From: a virus
IMG/VR virus record: IMGVR_UViG_3300042384_000288
Coordinates: 1 to 64,000 of that record
Reading direction: 5' to 3' (one strand)
DNA: 64,000 bases
This document shows positions 55,340 to 63,731 of the stretch, piece after piece; position 1 is the first letter of the stretch; each line of letters begins with the position of its first letter. The translations under genes were made by a program, and so were the position numbers. The notes under the pieces are model-generated. The model was not told the origin of the DNA and did no database searches. It was given only the letters and a program-made list of their open reading frames with translations.

Positions 55340-56180
55340 ACCTATATTACCGTTTGTTGAAACTATGATTACACAGGTATGTAATTTAAGTTGTCACGGC
55401 TGCACTAACTACAGTGACCTACAACATGAAGGTTATGTTTCGTGGACGCAGGGCAAACAGGAATTAGAAGCATGGCTTACTCGAGTCGATATTTTAGATT
55501 TTGGTATATTGGGTGGTGAACCGCTAGTTAATCCAGAAGTGGACAAATGGATTGTCGGCCTACGAGAATTGATGCCCAATGCACAGATACGTTTTACTAC
55601 TAACGGTATCAAGTTGGATAAAAAGTTTCATCTGATTCAATTACTGCACGATATCGGTAACTGCGTGATTAAGATTGGCGTACACGTAACCGATCCTAAA
55701 TTAGAAGCAACTATACAACGCATATATGACAGTTATGATTGGGAACCAGTTACTGAATACGGTATAGACAGACATATTACAGGCGACCGTGTACGCTTTC
55801 ATGTTAAACGACCGGACACGTTCTATAAAACATATCAGAGCACTTATGCTGATATGAAACCACATAATAGTAATCCTGCAGAAGCGTTTGCTATTTGCTG
55901 TCAACAAACCTGTCCACTATTATATCAAGGCAAGCTGCATAAATGTAGTACTGCTGGGCTAATAAAAGAAACATTAGCTAAAGTGGGCAATCCTAACATG
56001 GATCTGTGGGAGCCAGTTATTGATCATGGTATAGGAACCGATTGTAGTGATACGGAATTAGAGAGATTTTTGGATAACTTCGGCAAACCTAATGACATTT
56101 GCCGCCAATGTCCCACCTTAGCGGATACCAATGCTAAAATTATTCATATTGACAATGTATCAACAAAAAAGATTAAATGA
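55332..56180 (+). CDS. Radical SAM enzyme with C-terminal Cys-rich region
   Basis: This 282-residue protein has CNLSCHGC (C17, C21, C24), the canonical CX3CX2C cluster for S-adenosylmethionine cleavage, GILGGEPL at 58-65 (the GGE motif) and FTTNGIKL. The C-terminal part has further cysteines (AICCQQTCPLL, then KCS and ICRQCP), probably binding one or more auxiliary clusters of the SPASM/twitch type. That layout favours peptide or sugar oxidation rather than tRNA modification. It lies between GT-B-like paralogues and overlaps both by 4-8 nt. Confidence 0.85.
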   Translation: MNKPILPFVETMITQVCNLSCHGCTNYSDLQHEGYVSWTQGKQELEAWLTRVDILDFGILGGEPLVNPEVDKWIVGLRELMPNAQIRFTTNGIKLDKKFHLIQLLHDIGNCVIKIGVHVTDPKLEATIQRIYDSYDWEPVTEYGIDRHITGDRVRFHVKRPDTFYKTYQSTYADMKPHNSNPAEAFAICCQQTCPLLYQGKLHKCSTAGLIKETLAKVGNPNMDLWEPVIDHGIGTDCSDTELERFLDNFGKPNDICRQCPTLADTNAKIIHIDNVSTKKIK

Positions 56181-57202
56181 ATATAAGCATACAAACATTG
56201 GATAGAAAGATTTGGCGCAAAGATTTACTAGTAGATGCGTTACGTCAATGCTACAGCACAAATCAGCCAATTCTATTAGATTTTAGCCCAGAGGGATCTT
56301 GCGCAGAAGCGTTGGGATTATACAAACTATTGGATGATTTCTGTCATCGATCAGGGTATAGCAAGCAACTTATTACAATTAAAACAGCTAATATGCTTGA
56401 GCATCATGCTGAATATAATATTATTAAAGATGTTAGCTGCTGGTATGAAGTAGCTAAAATTAAAAAATGGCTGATAGGCAAGACTTTAGATATCCGCTAT
56501 ACCCCAACTAAACATTTTGCTAATTTTTCTAGTAGAAGTAATTGGTATAGATTATGGATTGCAACTATATTAGACAAATATTATGCTGATAAAACGCTAC
56601 AAACATATCATTATGATCCGCTGAGAGAAAATTTTAATGGTAACGGTTATGTTGGATTAGATGATTTAATAAATTATAAATGTGACATTGTAACTGACGC
56701 TGTGGAATTTATTAAAACTTGTCCGCGCACCTTAGATATAGAATATTTACAAAATTTAGATAATTGTAAAGATAGCATATTTCAACATGAAAATAGTTAT
56801 TATCCAATACAACACCCATCAAATTTAAATTTGTTGCAATATTATAATGATATATTTGTTGATGTTGTATGTGAACCAAATGTTAGTGGTAATTGTTTTC
56901 TAGTAACGGAAAAACTATGGAGATGCATTGTCGCACGTCGTCCATTTATAGTAATGTCAAATCCTAATTACCTTGCTAATCTACATAAATTAGGATTTAA
57001 AACATTCAACGACTACTGGTCCGAGGAATATGATTATTATAGGCAAACAAACCGCATACATAAAATTGAATCATTATTAGCTAGTATTGTAACAATGGAT
57101 ACCGGTGAATCATTGACTAAAATGAAAGATCTATTAGATCATAATTATAATGTATTCATGATGTTGAATCAGTTTAAACTTCGAGGGGCATTTATTCGAT
57201 GA
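56177..57202 (+). CDS. GT-B/GT10-like glycosyltransferase B
   Basis: This 341-residue protein overlaps the radical SAM gene by ATGA. The hallmark FVDVVCEPNVSGNCF, then TEKLWRCIVARRPFIVMSN and FKTFNDYWSEEYD, aligns with the protein at 54386-55339. N-terminal LLDFSPEGSCAEALGLYKL resembles the first part of that paralogue (LSVNQESHCLEHCRVYEL). The two are thus duplicates of one ancestor, now separated by the radical SAM gene. Confidence 0.45.
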   Translation: MNISIQTLDRKIWRKDLLVDALRQCYSTNQPILLDFSPEGSCAEALGLYKLLDDFCHRSGYSKQLITIKTANMLEHHAEYNIIKDVSCWYEVAKIKKWLIGKTLDIRYTPTKHFANFSSRSNWYRLWIATILDKYYADKTLQTYHYDPLRENFNGNGYVGLDDLINYKCDIVTDAVEFIKTCPRTLDIEYLQNLDNCKDSIFQHENSYYPIQHPSNLNLLQYYNDIFVDVVCEPNVSGNCFLVTEKLWRCIVARRPFIVMSNPNYLANLHKLGFKTFNDYWSEEYDYYRQTNRIHKIESLLASIVTMDTGESLTKMKDLLDHNYNVFMMLNQFKLRGAFIR

Positions 57203-58353
57203 AAATAACTGTGTGGGCACGCGACCCGTGGTGGGATCAATATTACTACGGACTATTTAAAGATATGGCTGAAATTATGCCCGACAATAGCGAGATGCAT
57301 TATATTATATACGATCCTATCTCACGTAATTTTGAAAAAATAAAAAAAACTACCTACACTGAAAAATTAGTAGGATTGATGATTATAGAAGAACTACAGT
57401 ACGAATGTGACTACACTAGTAATCAATTCTCTCCCGCTGCGGCACACATTATCGATTTATGTAATTTAAATCCCAATACACAGTTTATTATATTTACGGA
57501 AATTGAATATTTTAATAAAGAAGTTCCGGAGATCAGTAATCTCCGGATTGTGCCAGTGGGCACCGGCATAATGTTTGAGCATGCGCATCGTGATACAATA
57601 ATCCCAGTAACTGAAAAGAATTTGTTATCTACTCAAACATTTGTGAGTTTAAATAGATCAGTTCGACCTAGTAGAGTTACATTACTAAGTTATCTATTAG
57701 GAACAAGCCTGGCGGACTGCGGATACCTTTCATTTAATTCAATGGATTTAATTAAAGATCATTCTTCTTGGTTGAGTTATTGTCCGTGGGGTATACCGGA
57801 TAAATACCGTCAGGAAATATTAGATGGTTTTGAATTATTAAAAGTTGGCCACGGGATTACCCAATCGATAACTGCTGTTGATAATCTCTATAATATACAG
57901 GCTTGCGATAATGTTACTAATTTTAATGAATTTTTGCGAAGTATTTATAAAAATACATTTGTGGAAATTGTGTCAGAAACAACGTTTACTTTACCGGGTA
58001 TATTAGTTACAGAAAAAACAAAAAATAGTATATACGGATATAACTTTCCTATTTTTGTTGCTGGAAAAGGCATAGTTAATCATTTAAAAAATGATCTTGG
58101 ATTAGATATGTTTGACGATATTATTGATCATAGTTACGATACTATTGAAGATAATGTTACACGCATCACTACAGCTATAGATTCTAATAAACGACTGCTA
58201 ACAGATTCTTCGTATATTAAGAGTTGCTGGCAAAATAATTTTGATAGATTTACTAGTAACGTACACATATTACGTACCCAAATTGAAAAATTTTATCGGC
58301 AACGAGCATGGTCTAAATTAACTGATATATTGAGAGAATGTGGCTATAATTAA
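57199..58353 (+). CDS. GT-B/GT10-like glycosyltransferase C (diverged)
   Basis: This 384-residue protein has the same C-terminal plan in diverged form: FVEIVSETTFTLPGILVTEK, NFPIFVAGKG, LGLDMFDDIIDHSYD. The N-terminus (WARDPWWDQYYYGLF) and a central LNRSVRPSRVTLLSYLLG, FNSMDL and PWGIPDKYRQEIL are its own. I recall proteins with the NRxxRxxR-type helix and TEKT segment in phages and marine bacteria annotated as hypothetical. It ends the chain of overlapping genes; 74 nt follow before the next unit. Confidence 0.4.
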   Translation: MKITVWARDPWWDQYYYGLFKDMAEIMPDNSEMHYIIYDPISRNFEKIKKTTYTEKLVGLMIIEELQYECDYTSNQFSPAAAHIIDLCNLNPNTQFIIFTEIEYFNKEVPEISNLRIVPVGTGIMFEHAHRDTIIPVTEKNLLSTQTFVSLNRSVRPSRVTLLSYLLGTSLADCGYLSFNSMDLIKDHSSWLSYCPWGIPDKYRQEILDGFELLKVGHGITQSITAVDNLYNIQACDNVTNFNEFLRSIYKNTFVEIVSETTFTLPGILVTEKTKNSIYGYNFPIFVAGKGIVNHLKNDLGLDMFDDIIDHSYDTIEDNVTRITTAIDSNKRLLTDSSYIKSCWQNNFDRFTSNVHILRTQIEKFYRQRAWSKLTDILRECGYN

Positions 58354-58362
58354 AATATATGT

Positions 58363-58391
58363 TTGACCAATATACCGTTAGAATATATACT
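58363..58391 (+). promoter_or_regulatory. Sigma-70-type promoter for the radical SAM array
   Basis: TTGACC (58363-58368), a 17-bp spacer and TATACT (58386-58391), each one base from consensus. The leader to ATG 58428 is about 30 nt and shows no clear Shine-Dalgarno. Confidence 0.6.
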
Positions 58392-58427
58392 TAGTAATGT
58401 GGGCTCCAAATAAACAAATATAATATT

Positions 58428-59819
58428 ATGATAAAAAGTAATTTCCTGACTGCTGCAGAAGAAATGAAGGACAAGTTAGGTCCTGCTCTCTGCTTGGCTA
58501 AGTGGCAACAGGTAAGTCTACACTTGCCTACAGGACTTACTAACAGTTGCTATCACCCACCCTTACATGAGATCGACAGTGCTCCGTTGCTATTCAATCC
58601 CGGTGCGCTACATAATACTGATTACAAGAAACAACAGCGCAAACTCATGCTAGAGCAAACACGCCCGGCTGAATGCAGCTACTGCTGGAGTGCCGAAGAT
58701 AACCAGCAACTAAGCGATAGACACTATCGTTCCGGTGAGCCGTGGGCGGCTGAACACTATGAAACGATAGTAAACGCACCATGGGACCAAGACGTTGTAC
58801 CAAGTTATGTTGAAGTAAACTTCAGTCATGGCTGTAACTTAGCTTGTTCATATTGCAGTCCGCAGTACAGTACAGAATGGGGCAAAGATATTGGCAGATG
58901 GGGAGCATACCCAACTAGTACTCCGCACAATGCGCCCGAACACTTTCAAGGTCGACGTAAACCTATTCCAGTTCGTGAAGCTAATCCCTATGTAGAAGCA
59001 TTTTGGCGTTGGTGGCCTGAATTATACCCTAAACTTAAACATTTCCGTATGACAGGTGGTGAACCACTTATGGATAAGAATACGCATCGTGTGTTTGATT
59101 ATATACTTGCCTTGCCTAAGAGTGACCTGCACGTAGATGTTACTAGCAACTTCAGTGTTGAGCCTGAACTGTTTGACAAGTATCTAGACAAAGTAAAACA
59201 GCTATGTGAGGGTGAACGCATCGAACACTTTATGCAATATGTTAGCTTAGATACCGGACTTCCTGAACATGCAGAATATATACGCGATGGGCTATATTGG
59301 GATAGAGTCATGCGCTATACTAACGATTTCCTAGCAGTAGTGCCATACCGCAATAGCCTAACGTTTATTATTACAATGAACAATTTAAACATACTTGGAC
59401 TAAAACTTTTATTGACACAGATATTAGAGATGCGTAACAAATACAGCACAACTTATCAACGTGTGTGGTTTGATACGCCACTATTACGTAGCCCAACCTA
59501 TCAAAGTTTACAAATACTACCAGCAAGTTATGTTCGCATATTAGAAGATGTTGTTACATTTATGCGAGCAAATCAAGCAGATGAAACTGCTGATAACTTT
59601 GGGGGCTTTAAAGATTACGAAATACAACGTATGGAACGTAATGTAGATTGGATGAAACAAGGTTGCGAACTTGCCGCAGACTATGTTACAATACAAAGAG
59701 CAGACTTCTATAGATTTTTTAATGAATACGATAAACGCAGAGGGTTAAACTTTTTGGAAACATTTCCACAAATGAAAGAGTTTTGGCAGGAGTGCAAATA
59801 CCATGCCGAAACTAACTAA
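58428..59819 (+). CDS. Radical SAM enzyme with N-terminal iron-sulfur module (array member 1)
   Basis: This 463-residue protein begins with four cysteines in the order C22-x18-C41 ... C83-x2-C86 (LCLAKW, SCYHPPLHE, ECSYCW), a half-SPASM or twitch-type pattern, here before the catalytic core. The radical SAM core starts VEVNFSHGCNLACSYC with C136, C140, C143, followed by FRMTGGEPLMD and VTSNFSV. Helices with TFIITMNNLNILG and a C-terminal RRGLNFLETFPQM end the protein. It overlaps the next paralogue by 17 nt. Substrate unknown; no precursor peptide of standard RiPP type is seen next to it. Confidence 0.85.
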   Translation: MIKSNFLTAAEEMKDKLGPALCLAKWQQVSLHLPTGLTNSCYHPPLHEIDSAPLLFNPGALHNTDYKKQQRKLMLEQTRPAECSYCWSAEDNQQLSDRHYRSGEPWAAEHYETIVNAPWDQDVVPSYVEVNFSHGCNLACSYCSPQYSTEWGKDIGRWGAYPTSTPHNAPEHFQGRRKPIPVREANPYVEAFWRWWPELYPKLKHFRMTGGEPLMDKNTHRVFDYILALPKSDLHVDVTSNFSVEPELFDKYLDKVKQLCEGERIEHFMQYVSLDTGLPEHAEYIRDGLYWDRVMRYTNDFLAVVPYRNSLTFIITMNNLNILGLKLLLTQILEMRNKYSTTYQRVWFDTPLLRSPTYQSLQILPASYVRILEDVVTFMRANQADETADNFGGFKDYEIQRMERNVDWMKQGCELAADYVTIQRADFYRFFNEYDKRRGLNFLETFPQMKEFWQECKYHAETN

Positions 59820-61179
59820 CGAAACAGATGTAGAATATAAGCGCAGAGTGATTGACATTAAGTCAGCGAGCTTCTGTGCGGCTAAATGGTATAACGCTAC
59901 TATATGGTTAGGGTCGGGACAGACTACTAGCTGTCATCACCCATTGCCTCATGCTATTGACCTAGAAGCAATTAAAACTAATCCCAGTGCTATCCATAAC
60001 ACTCCGCAAAAGAAATTAGAGCGTAAACAGATGCAGGTGGGTGAACGTCCCAGTGGATGCGAATACTGCTGGAAGATTGAAGACATGTACAAGGATCCTA
60101 AATATACCGGAGTTGATGTTGGCACTCCAATTAGTGATCGTGTATACAAAACAGTAATTTATGATGATAAGGATTTAGATCTTGCCTACAACACCGACTA
60201 CCAAGAAGATGTTAATTTACAAACTTTGGAAATCGCATTCGACAGAACTTGTCAGCTTGCTTGTAGCTACTGTAACCCTGCTTTCAGTACCGCCTGGGTT
60301 AGAGATATTAAACGCAATGGAGCCTATGAACACCTTGTATCTGACGGACGCAATCACTTTACTCACACTCACGATCATAGCCAACTGTTTACTATTGATC
60401 AAGTCAATCCTTACGTTGAAGCATTCTTTAAGTGGTGGGAGTCAGACCTACACAAAACATTAAAAGAACTGCGTATCACCGGCGGCGAACCGCTTATGTC
60501 GGGGTACACATGGCGCCTAATAGAATGGTTCCAACAGAATAAAGGACAAAGCACCACACGTCTTGCTATCAACAGCAACTTGTGCTTTGAACAAGATAAG
60601 TTAGAGAGGTTATTAGATGCTACACAAGGTATCGAACTGGATTTGTACACTAGCAACGAAAGCTGGGGTCGCCACGCAATGTATATACGCGATGGTTTGG
60701 ATTGGGATCAGTGGGTTAATAATGTTATGTTCTTATTGGATAGCGGTAAGTTGCGTGGCCTACATGTTATGTGTACCATCAATGCTCTATGCTTATTAAG
60801 CATAACAGATCTACTATGGATGATTGTTAAATTTAAACGCAAATACGGTAAGGATAGTATTAACTTTAGCCTAAATATCCTACGTTTTCCTAGTTTTCAA
60901 AGCCCACTAATATTACCGTTAGAATTGCGCAAACAGTTTGCCAAGGATCTAGGACAGTTTGGTACTGCGGCACACGAACATCTACATGAATATGAATTCA
61001 ATCAATTACAAAGATTAATTGAATACCTGAACACAGTAGACAGTCCACATAGCGGAGCATTATCACGTGAAATATTACAGCGTGACTTTAAGAACTTTTA
61101 TCAGCAATACGACCAACGCCGCGGTCTAGACTTTAAATATACATTTACACAATTAGCTAACTGGTACGATACACTATGA
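59803..61179 (+). CDS. Radical SAM enzyme, paralogue of array member 1 (array member 2)
   Basis: This 458-residue protein is collinear with its neighbour: C25-x18-C44 ... C86-x2-C89 (FCAAKW, SCHHPLPH, GCEYCW), core TCQLACSYC with C150, C154, C157, LRITGGEPLMS near 223-233, INSNLCF, and the C-terminal RRGLDFKYTF. The shared ends and motif order show a tandem duplication followed by divergence. Its start lies inside the previous gene and its stop overlaps the next start (ATGA). Both copies keep all cluster cysteines, so both are probably active. Confidence 0.85.
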   Translation: MPKLTNETDVEYKRRVIDIKSASFCAAKWYNATIWLGSGQTTSCHHPLPHAIDLEAIKTNPSAIHNTPQKKLERKQMQVGERPSGCEYCWKIEDMYKDPKYTGVDVGTPISDRVYKTVIYDDKDLDLAYNTDYQEDVNLQTLEIAFDRTCQLACSYCNPAFSTAWVRDIKRNGAYEHLVSDGRNHFTHTHDHSQLFTIDQVNPYVEAFFKWWESDLHKTLKELRITGGEPLMSGYTWRLIEWFQQNKGQSTTRLAINSNLCFEQDKLERLLDATQGIELDLYTSNESWGRHAMYIRDGLDWDQWVNNVMFLLDSGKLRGLHVMCTINALCLLSITDLLWMIVKFKRKYGKDSINFSLNILRFPSFQSPLILPLELRKQFAKDLGQFGTAAHEHLHEYEFNQLQRLIEYLNTVDSPHSGALSREILQRDFKNFYQQYDQRRGLDFKYTFTQLANWYDTL

Positions 61180-63731
61180 GCGACGAGCCAAGCAAAAAAT
61201 TAACAGTACATCACAAAAATCACAATTACAATACTCGTAAACCTGTTTATATACACGAAGATGATTTAACCAAAGATCATACATATAAACTGATAGAAAG
61301 TAAACACTTCTGCATGATACCGTGGACGCACATGCATGGTATTCCCGATGGTCGAGCATATCCCTGCTGTCTGGGTGAAATGCATTTGCCGATTGGTAAT
61401 TTCAAAGACAATACCATGAAGGAAGTATGGAATGGAACTCCGTACAAACAGATGCGTCTAAACATGTTAGAAGATAAACCCAGCAAAGAATGCACACGCT
61501 GTTACGAGCAAGAAGATAATGGATTCTTTAGTATGCGCAATAGCCAAAATAAAAACTTTGGTCATCATATTGCATTAACAGATAAAACCAATGCCGATGG
61601 AAGTTTAGATGACTTTAAACTACGCTACTATGATGTACGTTTCTCTAATCTATGTAACTTTAGTTGTCGTACCTGTGGTAGTTTGTTCAGCAGTAGTTGG
61701 TACGCAGAAGAAACTAAACTATTTGGTAAATTAAACCATCCTCAGATTATGTTTGCTGGTAAAAATAAAGATGACATGTGGGAACAGATGCAGGAACATA
61801 TCCCATACCTAGAACAGATTTACTTTGCCGGCGGTGAACCATTGATTATGGAAGAACACTATCGCATTCTCGAAGAATTAGTCAAACGTGAAATGTTCCA
61901 TGTACGATTGATCTATAATACAAACTTTAGTCACATACGTCTTAAAGATAAGATGGTGTTTGAATACTGGAAACTGTTTGATACAGTTTGTGTAGGTGCA
62001 AGTTTAGATGACTCGTATCTCCGCGGAGAGTACATACGTAAAGGTACAGACTGGGCAGAAACAGTAGAAAACCGTCGCAAAATGATTGAAATTTGCCCCA
62101 ATGTTGACTTTTATGTTAGCAGTACAGTTAGTATACTCAATGCCTGGCATTTGACTGAATTCCATAAAGAATGGGTCGACCTTGGTTTGATTAGAGCAAT
62201 GGATTGGAATGTAAATATTTTGCAAAGTCCAGAACGTGATCGAATTGATGTATTACCAATTCAATTTAAAGACAGAATTAAACAACGAGTTGAAGAACAT
62301 ATTGCCTGGCTAGCTCCAATAGATCAACTGCAACGGGCTACTTCTGGTTATAAAGCTATTATTACATTCATGTATCAAGATGATAAGAGTCACTTATTGG
62401 GAGAATTCTTTAAGATAAATGATCAAACTGATGAATTCCGTAGAGAAAAATTTGAAACGATATTTCCTGAATATCGAGAGTTGCGCAATCACTTAGGCAT
62501 TAATAAAACGCATGATAGTATTTGTATGTTGCCGTGGGTCAGTTTAGAAGCTAGCCCAGTGGGTACTGCTCGTCCGTGTTGTCTGGCTAAAGATGAAATT
62601 ACCAAACCCAACGGCACTCCGTATAAACTAAAAGAAAGTTCATTGGCAGAAATTTATAACAGTGAATATATGCAGAATCTTCGACAACAATTTCGACGCG
62701 GTGAAAAGCCTAGTACATGTAATCGTTGTTGGAGTGAAGAAGATGCCGGCATAGTTAGTAAACGTATCAACAGTAGAATTAGACTTAAAGAATTCTATCC
62801 TATCGTTGATTGGAAAAATGACACGCCAGATCAACTATGGTTTATTGATTTAAAACTAGGTAATATCTGTAATCTTAAATGTCGTATATGTGGATCATGG
62901 TCTAGTAGTAAATGGGCCAAAGAAGAAATTGATTACGAGTCTAGGAAATACAAAGAGGTACAAGGATACAATCGCAAACAACATAGTGCATACAAATTTC
63001 TACAAGATGGCACATGGCCAAGAGAAAGCGAAGTATTTTGGGAAAATTTAAAAGAACTACTGCCCAATATCAAGTACTTTGAATTTACCGGTGGAGAACC
63101 ATTCTTAATTGAAGAACATTTTAAACTATTACGCTATGCAGTCGACCACGGGTACAGTAGTCGTATAGATATACACTATAATACCAATGGTACAGTATAT
63201 CCGACAGATGAAGAAGCTAGTCTATGGGGTAAATTTCGAAATGTTGAGATCGCTGTTAGCATAGATAATACCGAAGAACGATTTGAATATGAACGTTACG
63301 GTGCCAACTGGAAAGAAGTAACAGTCAATGTAGTTAAATTTAATGCAATGAGAACTAATTTAATTAAAACACAAGTTTGTATGACTGTAAACATACAAAA
63401 TGTTTATTACTTGCCAGAATTGTGTGATTGGGTTAATACTCAATCTTTTGATATGGTGCATTTTAATATGTTACATGATCCCAATGTAATGTGTATTAAT
63501 CGTATGACTCCTGTTGCACAAAAATTAGTTATAGATAGATTAACCGTTTATCCGTTCAATGTCAAACATCGAGTAGAAATTGATAAAATAATTCAATTTA
63601 TTGAAAACGGCCAAGGCAGCGATGGTACAGAATTTGTACAGAAAATGCAACAGACTGATGTGTATCGTGAGCAGAGTATGTTAACTACACATAGAGAAAT
63701 TGCACTAGCAATGGGCTATGTTGAAGCCTAG
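61176..63731 (+). CDS. Double radical SAM protein (two full modules in one chain; array member 3)
   Basis: The chain has 851 residues in two collinear halves. Half 1: FCMIPW (C46), YPCC (C64, C65), VWNGTPYKQMR, ECTRC (C106, C109), radical SAM LCNFSCRTC (C160, C164, C167) and FAGGEPLIMEEHYR near 217. Half 2: ICMLPW near 450, RPCCLAK near 467, ICNLKCRIC near 565-572 and FTGGEPFLIEEHFK near 634. CNRCW lies near 514. The N-terminal unit of each half matches the C-x17-C ... C-x2-C pattern of the other array members, with the DG-x-x-x-P-CC and EVWN-type features of SPASM-like domains. Both halves keep every cluster cysteine. An unbroken frame through the junction argues against a missed stop. Confidence 0.85.
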   Translation: MSDEPSKKLTVHHKNHNYNTRKPVYIHEDDLTKDHTYKLIESKHFCMIPWTHMHGIPDGRAYPCCLGEMHLPIGNFKDNTMKEVWNGTPYKQMRLNMLEDKPSKECTRCYEQEDNGFFSMRNSQNKNFGHHIALTDKTNADGSLDDFKLRYYDVRFSNLCNFSCRTCGSLFSSSWYAEETKLFGKLNHPQIMFAGKNKDDMWEQMQEHIPYLEQIYFAGGEPLIMEEHYRILEELVKREMFHVRLIYNTNFSHIRLKDKMVFEYWKLFDTVCVGASLDDSYLRGEYIRKGTDWAETVENRRKMIEICPNVDFYVSSTVSILNAWHLTEFHKEWVDLGLIRAMDWNVNILQSPERDRIDVLPIQFKDRIKQRVEEHIAWLAPIDQLQRATSGYKAIITFMYQDDKSHLLGEFFKINDQTDEFRREKFETIFPEYRELRNHLGINKTHDSICMLPWVSLEASPVGTARPCCLAKDEITKPNGTPYKLKESSLAEIYNSEYMQNLRQQFRRGEKPSTCNRCWSEEDAGIVSKRINSRIRLKEFYPIVDWKNDTPDQLWFIDLKLGNICNLKCRICGSWSSSKWAKEEIDYESRKYKEVQGYNRKQHSAYKFLQDGTWPRESEVFWENLKELLPNIKYFEFTGGEPFLIEEHFKLLRYAVDHGYSSRIDIHYNTNGTVYPTDEEASLWGKFRNVEIAVSIDNTEERFEYERYGANWKEVTVNVVKFNAMRTNLIKTQVCMTVNIQNVYYLPELCDWVNTQSFDMVHFNMLHDPNVMCINRMTPVAQKLVIDRLTVYPFNVKHRVEIDKIIQFIENGQGSDGTEFVQKMQQTDVYREQSMLTTHREIALAMGYVEA

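Noticed and set aside
55332-56180. Radical SAM gene as part of a standard RiPP cluster with precursor peptide
   Set aside because: I looked for a short Cys- or repeat-rich precursor gene next to the radical SAM genes and found none, and no transporter or leader peptidase is present. A RiPP label would be unsupported.
57816-57823. GATAAATA inside the gene at 57199-58353
   Set aside because: The box falls within coding sequence (the codons for DKY), more than 600 nt from the next start. With this AT content such matches occur by chance.
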